Assembly: GCF_030247185.1 (NCBI RefSeq)
Contig: NC_080572.1
Location: 229,239,435-229,303,434 of the forward strand
Direction of reading: 5' to 3'
DNA length: 64,000 nt
DNA from: Malaya genurostris
Lineage: Eukaryota; Arthropoda; Insecta; Diptera; Culicidae
The translations under genes were made by a program, and so were the position numbers. Below are positions 46,997 to 58,329 of the stretch, piece by piece. How positions within the stretch are numbered: position 1 is the stretch's first letter; each line of letters starts with the position of its first letter. Under the pieces are notes generated by a model that made no database searches, was not told where the DNA came from, and saw only the letters and a list, made by a program, of their open reading frames with translations.

Positions 46997-47146
46997 ATGG
47001 CTATGGTAGTATCGGGTCGGGCCAAAGCAGTTATCGCGGCCTTCGTGTGCTTCTTCCTGCTGGGTATCGTCCTGGTCACCGGTTCCACCAAGGGTTGGTT
47101 CGTTCCGGTGCGCTATCAGAACGAGCGGGTCGCCGCCAGAATACAG
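46997..47146 (+). CDS. First coding exon: signal-anchor/type II membrane N-terminus (50 codons)
   Basis: The ATG has a good insect context (CAAACATGG). The exon runs exactly 50 codons to ATACAG|GTAAGT, a consensus donor in phase 0. The protein starts MAMVVSGRAKAV and is followed by one hydrophobic span of about 19 residues (IAAFVCFFLLGIVLVTG), then STKGWFVPVRY and a charged stretch QNERVAARIQ. Positive charges lie before the hydrophobic span and there is no clear signal-peptidase site, so a type II membrane anchor is more likely than a cleaved signal. I do not recognise the family. The reading frame stays open for 36 codons into the intron, but the composition changes. It could be the first exon of a separate gene, or an alternative start of the collagen gene whose TSPN exon (also phase 0, same strand) lies at 3008-3549. 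Confidence 0.6.
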
Positions 47147-47492
47147 GTAAGTGGTGACAGAGACTGTCTCTATCGTAATTACTTCATACCGGGAAAATAC
47201 AGCTCGGCTCCTTTGGGATTTGGTACTCCTGTCGAAGAGTGCCCAGCAATTTAAGCTCATCCGGAAATGTTATTAAATTTTCAACAACCGATCATCGAGG
47301 ACATAGTTGCTGAGGTTGATCCAAAGGCAACACGGCGCAGTTTGCAGCAGCCAATTTCAGTTCGTTGCGAAAAGTTAGCGCTAGTGGAAGAAGAAGGATG
47401 AATTTTTTAAGGGGTTAAAAAAACATAAAAACTGAAGAACCAAAAAATGAATGGAACTAAATCGATTTTCTCGGTGCTGGATAGTACCTGTT
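47147..47492. other. Start of intron after the 50-codon exon
   Basis: It begins GTAAGTGGTG. Nothing else is recognised. Confidence 0.4.
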
Positions 47493-47630
47493 ATCCCAGC
47501 AGACCGTGTGGCCTCCGGTGGCAAAGAATATAAATAAGAATAGATCCAACGGGTTTCTGTTTCCATGTCGTAAAAAGAAACAAATGCTGAAATCTCTCTT
47601 TTCCTACTTCCAGCTACTAGATACGATTTA
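47493..47630 (+). repeat. Relative of the 5' end of the 1.2-kb retroelement at 59704
   Basis: Shared pieces are GACCGTGTGGCCTCCGG against GCCGTGTGGAATCCGG, then AGAATAGATCCA, GGGTTTCTGTTTCCATGTCG against GGGTTCCTGCTTCCATGTCG, and CAAATGC...ATCTC. It is about 130 bp long. Confidence 0.65.
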
Positions 47631-47643
47631 TTAATTTAAATCA

Positions 47644-47973
47644 GTTTTTGCAATGACTGAGTGAAAACATATATTGAAGAGGCCAAATCAATGAAAAACT
47701 TACAGAAAAGATTTTTTTTTTGAAAAAGATACGCTTAGAGATAAGAATCAAACCTCCGTTCTTATACGGAGTGCATAAGCCTTGTGATTGTGTGTTTTAG
47801 AGCTGTGTCCATCACAAGGGTTAGGGTGGCAAAATGGTAGCGCGTATACACTGAATGCATAAAAACGCAGGTACGAATCCTGTCTCTGAGCGTGCCTTTT
47901 TCCAAAATATCATCTTTTCTGTAAGTTTTTCATTCATTTGGCTTCTCCAATATATATTCCCACTCAGTCATTA
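47644..47973. mobile_element. Foldback element FB1 with inverted tRNA-like arms
   Basis: The left arm (from GTTTTTGCAATGACTGAGTG) and the right arm (ending CACTCAGTCATTAC) are inverted copies meeting near 47815. Each arm holds a tRNA-like block. The right one reads GGTGGCAAAATGGTAGCGCG, GCAGGTACGAATCCTGTC and TCTCTGAGCGTGCC. The left one is its complement but has lost most of the A box. The element is 330 bp. Related pieces are at 18060-18218 and 53295-53817. Confidence 0.75.
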
Positions 47974-49576
47974 CTAGTTCGTTATTTTGTTATTGTTACA
48001 TGCAGTGTTGGTGATTGCCGAAAATTTGACAGAAGCTGCTATATTGCTATCTATATTGTATACAACATTTTCAATCCGGTAGAAGATGCTACAAGAAATC
48101 GTGTCTCTCAATGCATGAACCGTGAGAGAATTTGTCTATATTCCTTCGCTCCACTTCATACTCTGAGTATTTCACGGCCTTTAAAAAAATTTACAGTCTG
48201 GTAATGATCCTTGCTGTGTGAAATTTCCGCAAGTTGACAATTATCGCAGAAAATCGAATCAATGATTCGACTTTATGTTTCTCATACTAGGTTGCAATAT
48301 TTCAAAATCCTTGTGTGGAGCATTCACATACATTTTCATAGACACAACTTATATAAAGGTTATATGCACATAGTTAGAATAAGCGGCAATAGTAAAATGA
48401 TTCTATCGCAATTATCAACTGCCCATATAGAACTTGATTCTCAGAAATGTCATCGAGAGAAATTCGCTCTCGTACTGGTGTCTATTCTATGTTAAATGAG
48501 CCATGCCGGGTTTTTGTTGTTGCGATGATTTCCGTCTCTCTTTGATGGCACTGATTCAATCGTTAAAGAGTTGCCAGTAAACGTTCATTGATACGATAAA
48601 AGCCATCCTTGGTTACATGTATGTTTATCTAAAAAAAATGGGCAACAAACTGTTTTCACTAATGTCATTTACTAAGGCTTTTCAAAAGAATTTGTTGTTA
48701 TCCAATTCTAAGAAATCTTAAACGGATAGATAGGAATCAGCTTCCTCGAAAATCCAATTACTGTTCATGTCAACACTTAAAAATATAAACATTAGTATTA
48801 AAAATAAATATAAACATTAGCGGTTCGAATTGAACTGACGAGTTTTGCATAAAGCAGTTCAACTTGAACTGCTATGCACTGATGAGTCAAAAACGAAACG
48901 TAAACATATCAAAATCGGTTATGTGCCCTAGCACAAACTTTGGCTAACCCCTGAATGATAAACATTAAATATTCTTCCGAGAATTCCGGCTATCAAATTT
49001 ATATAATCAGTCTAACGATATATTTTGTTTTCGTGACAAATACAGCGTGTGTCACCCAGACCGCACATTCTTAAATGACTAATAATTCCGCCATATTTCA
49101 GTCAATTTTGGAAAAGGTCAAAAAGTCAGTTTTGAAAAAGCGGTCGTTTTTTTTTAACATTTTGCATTGTATTTGACAACATTTCGGACAAAATAGCCGC
49201 GATTTCCGCTGTGATATTACCTTTTGATTCTTCAATAGTCTTCGGTTTGCAAGTATATACCTTACTCTTCAAATAGTCCCACCCAAAAGGAATTGTTTTG
49301 GCGGAAGGTTCATATTTTGACGTGAATACGTCTTAATTTACTATGGGGCGTCTTTTCAGAAGTAAAAATATCAATAAACTCAAAATGAAGTTTTCTAAAT
49401 TGTTTGGAATGAGCGAGCATGAAGGTGAAATTCAGTGCCAAAATAAGACTTAAAATTTCTACTGCATGAACTGAACGAATCATCGCACAAAGCGTATAGT
49501 GCAAAACCGACAAATAGAAATACCGAATACTTTTAGTTATTGAGTTCAACGGGGGCTTACGACCGTTTTGTTCATT
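47974..49576. other. Unassigned region
   Basis: No gene or repeat is recognised. Several open frames under 95 codons lack domains. Confidence 0.3.
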
Positions 49577-50326
49577 ACACACAGGAAAAAAAAACTGAAT
49601 TTTACAGGTGACTTAAATCCTCATACGATGTAATTCATAAAGACCCAATTTGGTATATGACATAAAATTTCATTTGAAATGACTTAATGTTAGATTAACA
49701 TGAATTTTACTGGTTTCTATTGTAACTTGCTGTAACTGTAACTTCTGCCAGCAGGTGCGACAATATGCATTTAAATGCACCTTCTACCATCCAAGCAGAT
49801 GTATCCCTCTGTGGCTCATACGGTTAACGAACGTACTTTGTGATCCAATGATTCTTGGTTCAAGTCGCGCGGCAGTCGCAATAAGTATTATTTTTTTTTG
49901 TTTCAATGAATTTCATATTACGGAAATGAAGACACAATATTGAATGTTCTTCCACGTAAATTTGCGTGAACTGCGACGCTCCATTTATGTGCATCTAATA
50001 AGCTGCCATGAAATTCATTGAAATAAAAAAAGAATACTTATAACAACCGCCGCGAGTTGAACCGAGAATCATTGGATCGCAAGTACGTCTGTTAATCGAC
50101 TGAGCCACAGAAGCATGCATCTGCTTGGCTGGTAAAAAGTGCATTTAAATTCATACGCACCTGCTAGTAGAACGCAAGTTACAGTCGATACCAGTAAAAT
50201 TCAAGCTCATCTAACATTAAGTCATTACAAATAAATTTTTCCGTCATTTGACAAATTAAGTCTTTATGAATTACATCGTATGAGGGATTAAGTCACCTTT
50301 AAAATTCAAATTTTTTTGGAGTGTGT
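49577..50326. mobile_element. Foldback element FB2 (750 bp) with a tRNA-like block in each arm
   Basis: The ends read ACACACAGGAAAAAAAAACTG and, reverse-complemented, ACACACTCCAAAAAAATTTG, after which the arms match for about 300 bp (CTGAATTTTACAGGTGACTT and CATACGATGTAATTCATAAA). Each arm has a tRNA-like segment with an A-box-like TGGCTCAGTCGATTAAC and a B-box-like CGGTTCAACTC (49806-49874, and antisense 50052-50120). There is no protein frame. Confidence 0.78.
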
Positions 50327-50559
50327 TGTAAAACAGGCACTAGAGACACGTTTGTGTATATTGTTAAGGACGGTCAAAATAACGGACTAAATGTCATTCA
50401 ATTAATAACCAAACTGCTCTTATAATTGATATTCTCGTCAATGGCGAAATTGTTTGTTCTACAGACCAAAATCTTTGGCATGGTGATCATACTTTACCTA
50501 ACTGATTTCAACTATGCATAATTTCATTAAAAAAATTTATTACAAATTCTATTCAATTT
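50327..50559. other. Unassigned spacer before satellite
   Basis: Nothing is recognised. Confidence 0.25.
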
Positions 50560-53255
50560 AAGTCGTTACAATTTTGTCAAAATTTAACCACAATTTAGTT
50601 GAAATTTTGCTACAATTACAATACAAAACTGTTATAAACGTTTTGTAACACTTTCGTCTCAACTTTTTTTTTTACAATTATGCTTCTATTCGATTACAAA
50701 TTTGTTTACTTTCGTTTCGATTTTTTCCGACTTCGTTACTGTTCGATCTTGAAAACTTGTGGAACATTTATGATGATTTGGTTGTATTTAGTAAGAGCTT
50801 CTTAACTACTCCGTCAAAAATCCGAAAATTTTCGTGAATTTAAAAACAACTTACAACAAGTTATTAAAAACATTGTCACAATTTTTTAACAGTTTTGTAA
50901 CAACTTTTTAATTATTTTGTAGCTATTTTGTAACAATTTGTAACAATTTTGTATTATTTTTGAGCAATTTCGTAATAAATTCATTACAATTCAACAACAG
51001 TTTTGTTATAATTTTGTAACAATTTTGTAAGAATTTTGAAATAATTTTGTAACAATTTTGTAACAAATTTGTAACTATTTTGCATAAGTTTCGTTACAAT
51101 TTTGTAACAGTTTTGTAACAATTCTGTAACAATTTTGTAATAATTTAGAAGCAGAACATTTTTATGTAACAATATTGTAACAATTTTGAAACAATTTTTA
51201 AAACATTGTCTGATCATGACATATTTTTGAAAACTTGAGACAATTCGGATGTAAGGTTTATGTATTATGATTTTTATGTAACAATTTTGCAACAATTTGG
51301 TTAAATTTCATAACAATTTTGTTGAGATTTTGTAACAATTTTGTAGCAAGTTTGTAACAATTTTGTAACAATTTTGCATAAATCACGTTAAAATTTTGTA
51401 ACAATTTTGTAACAATTCTGTAACAATTTTGTGATAATTGAGTAACAATACATTTTTATGTACCAATTTTGTAACAATTTTGTAACAATTTTGAAAAAAT
51501 TTTATGAAAATTGTCTGGGTTAGCGCCTGATCTTGACATATATTTGAAAACTTGAGACAATTCAGATGTTAAGTTTCATTTTTATGTAACAATTTTGTTA
51601 AAATTTTGGTAAAATTTTGTAACAATTTTATTAAAATTTTGTAACAATTTTGTAGCAAGTTTTAAACAATTTTGTAACAATCTTGTAACAATTCTTCAAC
51701 AATTTTGTTACAATTTTGTAACAATTTTGTAACAATTTTGTAACAAATTTGTAACAATTTATTAACAATTTTGTAACTATCTTGCTTAAATTTCGTTACA
51801 ATTTTGTAACAATTTTGTAATTTAGTTTTGTTACCAGTTGGTAACAATTTGTCAAAATTTTGTATCAATTTGGTAACAATATTACAACTCGTTTGTTATA
51901 ATTCTCTTATAATTTTTATCCTTTTTGTGACATATTTGAAACAATTGTGTTAAAATTCTGTAACCGTTTTGTAACAATTTTTGTATCAATTTTGTATCAA
52001 TTTTGTAACAATTTTGTACAATTTTGTATCAATTTTGTAACAATTTTGTAACAATTTTGTAACAATTTTGTAACAATTTAGTAACATTATTGTAACAATT
52101 TTGTAACAATTTTGTAACAATTTTGTAACAATTTTCTTAACAATTTTTTTTAACAATTTTGTAACAATTTTGTAACAATTCGGTAACAATTTAGTAACAG
52201 TTTTGTTATAATTTTGAAATAATTTTGTAACAATTTTGTAACAATTTTGTACAATTTTGTATCAATTTTGTAACAATTTTGTAAAAAATTTTTAACAATT
52301 TTGTATCATTTTTGTAACAATTTTGTAACAATTTTGTAACAATTTTGTAACAATTTTGTAACAATTTTGTAACAATTTGGTAACAATTTAGTAACAGTTT
52401 TGTTATAATTTTGAAAAAATTTTGTATCAATTTTGTAACAATTTCGTACAATTTTGTATCAATTTTGTAACAATTTTGTAACAATTTTGTAACATTTTTG
52501 TAACAATTTTGTAACAATTTTGTAACAATTTTGTAACAATTTTGTAACAATTTTGTCACAATTTTGTAACAATTTTGTAACAATTTTGTAACAATTTTGT
52601 AAAAATTTTGTAACATTTTTGTTATTATTCTGTAATAATTTTTTAACAATTTTGGAACAATTTTATAACAATTTTGTAACAATTTTGTATCAATTTTGTA
52701 ACAATTTTGTAATAATTTTGTAATAATTTTGTAATAATTTTGTCATCATTTTGTAACAATTTTGTATCGATTTTTGAACAATTTTGTAACAAATTTGTAA
52801 TAATTTTATATCAATTTTGCAACAATTTTTTAACAATTTTGTAACAATTTTGTAACAATTTTGTAAAAATTTTGTAACAATTTTGTAACAATTTTGTAAC
52901 AATTTTGTAACAATTTTGCTACAATTTTGTATCAATTTTGTAACGATTTTGCTGCAATTTTGTAACTATCTCGTAACGATTTTGTGACAATGTTGTAACA
53001 ATTTTGCAACAATGTTGTAACAATTATGCAACATTTTTGTAACACTTATGTAACAAATTTTGTAATAATTTTGTAACAATTTTGTAACAATTTCGTAACA
53101 ATTTTGTAACAATTTTGCAATAATTTTGTAACAATTTTGTAGTAATTTTGCAACAATTTTGAAACAATTTTATAACAATTTTGCCACATTTGTGTGACCA
53201 ATTTATATCAATTTAGTAACAATTTTGTAATTTTTTTATCAATTTATTAATTTTT
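50560..53255. repeat. 11-bp satellite array 1 (TTTTGTAACAA), diverged
   Basis: There are nearly 2.7 kb of tandem TTTTGTAACAA. It is poorly ordered before about 50870, increasingly regular from 52000 to 53100, then decayed. A non-satellite spacer containing TGATCATGACATATTTTTG and CTTGAGACAATTCGGATG occurs at 51207-51260 and 51511-51577. On the minus strand the unit has no stop in any frame, which explains several long frames here. They encode only LLQNCYKIVTK repeats. Confidence 0.95.
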
Positions 53256-53294
53256 AGTTGCTTTGACGTAAAGTCGCCATATAACTAAGTTCAG

Positions 53295-53817
53295 GTTCTT
53301 GCAATGATTGAGTGGAAACTTATATTGGAGAAGCCAAATGAATGAAAATCTTGATTTTTTGGAAAATTGATACGCTCAGAGACAGGACTCGAACCTGCAT
53401 TCTTATGCATTCCGTGCATATGCGCTACCATTTCGCCACCCTAAGCATCACAAGGCTTAGCTCTAAAACACGACTGGGCCTGATAGAGCGTATATCGAAC
53501 ATGGTCTACATCCTAGCCGTCTCACGACCATTAGCATACATTAAAACATCTTTTCTGTGCATTATACACAAGACTTCTCACTCAATACCTATTTTCCGTT
53601 TAAGCACTGAGTAGGAAAGTGTATTTATAATCGCTTGTCACCTTCTCTACTGGTACCAATCGTTGGGTGGATATCGTCAGCGACAGAGCCTGTGAAGGTT
53701 GTATTGATAGTATGCCCTTTCCTACCAGAAGCAGATTGTTACGAATCATCTTATTTGTTCAGTTTTTCATTAATTTTCTTCTCCAATATATGTTTCCACT
53801 CAACCATTGCAAAAACT
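53295..53817. mobile_element. FB1-family element inserted in the satellite
   Basis: The left arm begins GGTTCTTGCAATGATTGAG. The right arm ends CTCAACCATTGCAAAAAC. The inverted match is about 55 bp. Inside the left part, on the minus strand, is an almost ideal tRNA-like block: GGTGGCGAAATGGTAGCGC (A box) and GCAGGTTCGAGTCCTGTC (perfect B box). The central 270 bp are unique in the window. Satellite DNA lies on both sides. Confidence 0.72.
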
Positions 53818-54191
53818 GCACTTTGTAATGATTTTGTAATAACTTTGTAATAATTTTGAAATAATTGTGTAATAATTTAGAAAAATTTTTGAAATAATTC
53901 TGTAACAATTTTGTTGCAATTTTGAACTCTTTTGTAACAATTTTGTTACAATTTTCTGGGTTGACATGATGTGACAAATTTTTGAAAACTTGAGACAATT
54001 CAGATGTAAAGTTTCATTTTTATGTCTCAATTTTGTAATAATTTTGTATTCTGTAAAAACTTTGAAACAAGTTTGTAACAATCTTGTAACAATTTTGTAA
54101 CAATTTTGCAACAATTTTGTATCATTTTTGTATCAATTTTGCAACAATTTTTAAACAATTTTTTTTAAATTTTGTAACAATTTTGTAGTAA
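53818..54191. repeat. 11-bp satellite array 1, right continuation
   Basis: Degenerate TTTTGTAACAA units surround the spacer module at 53952-54020 (TCTGGGTTGACATGATGTG, CTTGAGACAATTCAGATG). Confidence 0.85.
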
Positions 54192-54698
54192 CTTGGAGAA
54201 AATTTAAGGGATTCGCGCCTGATCATGACAATGTTTTGAAATTTTGAGACAATTTGGATGTAACGTAGGAAGAGTTTCGGGATATTTTATTAAAAATTCC
54301 AAAATATTTCGCAGATTTCAAACAACTTTAAAAAACCAATACTAATAGAAAATGTTATTATTTAGTCAAAGTTTTACTATTTATTAAGCGACAGTTTTGG
54401 GTCAAATTACCATCGTTTTTAGCAACAACACATACGCGTAGTTATTTGTTAGCTTGCAGTAAGTATTTGAAAAAAAAACGGGACCGTTTAGAAACAATTA
54501 AGGAAATTCAATAAAAAAATTAGCTTTAATTTTTTGATAGTTTTGGAAAAATGCTTTGACTGAAAGAAAGTTGTAATTTCGATTGACAATCATGAATTTG
54601 TGTTAAACGAATTTTATGGTAATTGTTAATACAATTACTTATTTTTTTCTGTGACAATTCTGTTGGGACATTTTTATTGTTTGTGTGGAAAATTTGTA
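54192..54698 (+). repeat. Satellite-associated flank, copy 1 (left part)
   Basis: It starts with the spacer module (ATTCGCGCCTGATCATGAC, GACAATTTGGATGTAACG). It then runs in parallel with 59425-59703 and 60927-61150. Landmarks are TTAAGCGACAGTTTTGGG, GCAAGTATTTGAAAAA-like, GGACCGTTTAGAA, ACTGAAAGAAAGTTGTAATT and CATTTTTATTGTTTG. Confidence 0.8.
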
Positions 54699-54878
54699 CA
54701 CCCCTATTCTGTATTTCGATCGAATCGGATTTTTTTCGAACGAATATAAAAATTATCATTCTGTAATTCGATCGAGTGATGTTTTGTGTGGAGAACTCGA
54801 GCTCGATCGAGCTACAGGATGCAAAATTTCGTATTCGATCGCAACAATCCGATTCGAACGAAATACTGAATCGGGGTG
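54699..54878. mobile_element. 180-bp MITE with GTA target duplication
   Basis: It starts CACCCCTATTCTGTATTTCG and ends, reverse-complemented, CACCCCGATTCAGTATTTCG. GTA is present at both sides (54696-54698 and 54879-54881). The paralogous flank at about 61105-61120 reads AAAATTTGTAATCG with no insertion, which confirms both ends. A 3-bp duplication suggests a PIF/Harbinger-type element, but the family is not recognised. Confidence 0.85.
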
Positions 54879-54913
54879 GTAATCATTTTCTTCAGGGATT
54901 TTTAAAACAATTC

Positions 54914-55134
54914 AAAACAAAAGCAAAGTCCTGGCATTACTTTCCTTTTGTGGAATTTGGCCTTTCTGTTTCATCAACAGACTTCGCAGCCGATTCTTAG
55001 TGTACAGAATCATTGCATAGCTAGTACTATGGATCCTACTGACACTAAGAACCCTTCCAGGTCGTGGCTCGAAAATACGACAACTGGCTTGTAAGACCAG
55101 CGCCCTATGCATTGAACCACCAACCCGGGCCAAA
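54914..55134 (-). mobile_element. Feilai-like SINE, copy 3 (antisense), target duplication AAAACAATTC
   Basis: On the minus strand it starts GGCCCGGGTTGGTGGTTCAA and ends CCAGGACTTTGCTTTTGTTTT. AAAACAATTC is present at 54904-54913 and 55135-55144. It sits inside the satellite-associated flank. Confidence 0.85.
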
Positions 55135-55144
55135 AAAACAATTC

Positions 55145-56219
55145 TACTGCAATTTCGTGATAAATCCGTAACATTTGTATCAATTTTGTGATCGTTACAA
55201 AAGGGCTTTGAGATTTGGTTGTGAAACATTGAAGACGATTTGCCTTTTATTTCGTGACTATTGAAAATTAACTTTTTGACAATAGGTTTATTAATTCATT
55301 GTAAAGCATGGAATCAGCTCCACGTTTTCAAAAACCCTGACGAAGAAATTTATAAGAGATTAGTTTCTTTAGTTGAGCGTCTTAGTAGAATACATTATGG
55401 AATAAAAATCCGATAAAAACTACGTTGTAATTTTACTATTTTTTCTTGAATTCAGGACAGATAAGTATGATGTCTTCAGTGTCTGAATCCAAAACGACTG
55501 TTTTCTATTTCAAACACTGAAGAAGACTATAAATAGAAGACAATATACGTATTTATCCAGAATACGAGGGGATGGAGGAATCGATTTTTAGTTTATGAAG
55601 ATAAATTGATAAACAAATTACAGAACCGAAAACTTTCGGAAAAAATACCCAAGAAGCGGTATTCGATCCTACAAATATTTACGTTATGCTACTCGATAAT
55701 TGAAAGTTATTACTAGTGCCAATTTATTAGAGATTGTTGGACCAGCCCTTACAAACTTAATGTTAAATACAAATACTTGCTTCTTTCATGAGTTGCCGAT
55801 GAACTTTTATCCAGTCCGGAGTGATTGTTTCGTGAGTTTGGTCAAATAAGTCCTAAAAATCGAACAATCTTCAAAACTACACAGCAAATAGTTAAATGCG
55901 TTTAGGTTCTATAAATTCCTTCTGATGTAGACACTGGAAGAGTCTTCAATCGAAATTCAGCACTATAAAGAAAACTTAAAAGTATAATATGAAAGTTTTA
56001 CTCTCTGGTCTCTCTTCAAATGTCGAATATAATATGAAAGTTTTGTTCACACAATTTGTGGGTTGAAATTAGGAATTTTTTAAACAAGAAAGTAAAGCCA
56101 TTTCGTTTAAGATGGGTCATAAAAGAAACTCGGAAAAATTTCAATAAATTATTCATTGTGATCACTTTCGCGAGAAATGCTTTAACTTCATTGGACATTT
56201 TTGGCGTAACATAGGGGAA
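55145..56219. other. Unassigned AT-rich region
   Basis: No gene or repeat was identified. Confidence 0.3.
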
Positions 56220-57800
56220 GCAGGGGGAACAAAATTAAATGAATTCGTTTTACTTTTCGTTAAAATTTTAAACATAGAACAGTGGAGACTTACAGTAGGA
56301 AACAAAAAATGTGTTTTACACTATTTTAAAGTAATTTTATTTAATACCCATCATTCCCTAAAGACACACACACACACACAAGGGCAAACTCCGTCCTGCT
56401 CGGAACAGATACTTTCCTCCGGGCACTACAATTTATTCCTCTGTGCCACGCAAAGTGCAACAAGGCGAGAGGTGGAAAAACTTTTCCACGACGAGTCCCG
56501 CCAACCAGCCAACCGTTGCTTCAGTTTTCGAGCAGTGTTTAATTTCGAAAAGGTACATTAAATATTAAAATGAGCAAAGAAGCACATTTTCGTGTCGCAC
56601 CTTTGCCATACCTCAAATCCAGAACAGCGCGCCTGAATACGAATTCATTTTTTTTTTTGGTTCTTCTTCTTCTTCTATCCTACCCGGTGATGAAAATGGT
56701 CTGTTTATCTATCTTAGGTTGTGTATTTATAGCCAACCAAATTTACCTGAAAGCCAAAACAGTCCGTATTAGCAGCAAATATTCTGTATATCTCGTGGAA
56801 AATCGAGCTTTCTTCGAGGCACAGAATGAACCATTCTTTCGAAGGTCATCCCGGTTACGATCCGTAGGGTGGGAAAGGGGAGGTAGGGTGGATTGGGACC
56901 GTTTCCATTTCCGTGTGGCTTTTCACCGTCGAGTGGCAAAGGGTTGCAGGTAAGTAGGAAAATCTGATAGCATCCGAACGGATAAGCCGGGATCGAATTT
57001 TCGGAACAATATCAGCGACCAAATCGGTGAAATAAACGGTACGTAGGAAGAGAGAAAAAAATCGAAAAGATGAGCTTATGTGGGTGGGAATCCGTTTCTC
57101 GTCCCAGCAGACACCATTATTAACTCTCCTGTTTATGATTATTTGTGCTAAATTCAAAATGCACGAGTTCTGTTACTCGGGGCAGCTATCGAAGATGCGA
57201 AGTGGTGTGCTCCTGGTAAGATTCAGTAGGATAACAGATGGGATTTTCCGAAAAATCGCCGTAGCAGCCACAGCAGCAGGGAACACGACAAACGATTGCT
57301 CGTTTGGAAGTCGAATTTCCATTTAGATAGAGTTTTAACATCGTCTCGGAACCTTCTCTCCTGGATGCGATTCGATGCGGTCCGCGCGTGGTGATGAGAA
57401 AATAATCGGTTTATTGATTTACCGTAATGCAGACTTTTTGGTGGATGAAAATATATTTACCCTCTCCTGGACAGGACTACAGGACCGTTGATTGGAAGGT
57501 AAATAGTGGTGAACCGCTCTGCCGTGAAGATGTTTGTCCGTCGTTTGACAGTGGAGTTCCGGTCACGATCAACCCGTTTGTCACTCGTGCTTGCTGGAAA
57601 TGAGTTTTCTTCTGTTGTTTTTTTTTTTCTTTTTTTATACAATACGAGACGGTTCGATTTATGCCATTTTTTCGACCTTCGCAAGTTTTGTTCGTTTATT
57701 CATAACGGAAAACACGGCCGACCGTGTGACCTTTTGCAGTTTGAGAGAAGTCTTTCATAATTGAAAAATATTGATTGAAGAACGGATTTTTTTCACATTT
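56220..57800. promoter_or_regulatory. Repeat-free, GC-richer island, possible exon or regulatory DNA
   Basis: It contains an (ACAC)n run at 56365-56380 and a donor-like GGTTGCAG|GTAAGTAGG at about 56949. A frame from 56570 to that donor includes a leucine-rich hydrophobic run, but the protein has no family features. No acceptor or conserved exon can be supported. Confidence 0.2.
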
Positions 57801-58329
57801 AAACATCCCGACTAATGTCAGGAGCTCTTAGAATCGATTTTCTTGGCATTTTATTGACATTTTGTTAATAGTCACCGATCACAAAAGTATTTCATTTCCT
57901 ATCATGAGGAGGCCATACAATACGTTATGTGAGGAATCAGCTGATAGAGCGGTTCAAAAGTTCAGAACTGAATGCTGCTTCGGTCTCACGCTAGGAGACC
58001 ATTTTTTTAACGTGAATACGACTTACTTTACCATGGAGCGTGTTTTCAAAATTAACCCTCTGAGAAAGGGATAAGTTTTTGATCGAGAATATGTCATGCA
58101 ATCGGAAATATAATCATCTATCCATGATAACATTTTCAATTGTATGACAAAATCACAAATAATTCAAAACTAAGTTTTCCGCGGCAGAGCCGGTGACAGA
58201 TGTGGGTACGGTAATTACCCAATGAGTGCGTTCGCATTTAAGAAAATCGCTCACACAAAACAAGATTCAGTATCGAATCGACTTGCATTCTGTGCAGTTC
58301 GATAATACCGTAGAGAAGGTTGTTAACAC
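57801..58329. other. Unassigned spacer before second satellite array
   Basis: Nothing is recognised. Confidence 0.25.

Noticed and set aside
49806..49874. Possible functional tRNA gene
   Set aside because: A and B boxes are recognisable, but the block lies in both arms of a foldback repeat and I could not fold a complete cloverleaf with a matching acceptor stem. Treated as tRNA-derived repeat.
50984..52935. Long minus-strand open frames rich in LLQNCYKIVT
   Set aside because: They arise from the 11-bp satellite, which cannot form a stop on that strand. There is no start, codon or domain evidence for a real protein. Kept only as a curiosity in the findings.
53370..53450. tRNA-like block with a perfect B box as a true tRNA gene
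   Set aside because: It is flanked by a repeat-family tail and present in several diverged copies, and no acceptor-stem pairing was found.
56570..56953. 127-codon frame with hydrophobic stretch and a donor at its end
   Set aside because: The hydrophobic run comes from T-rich low-complexity DNA. The rest shows no family features and no upstream context supports a gene.
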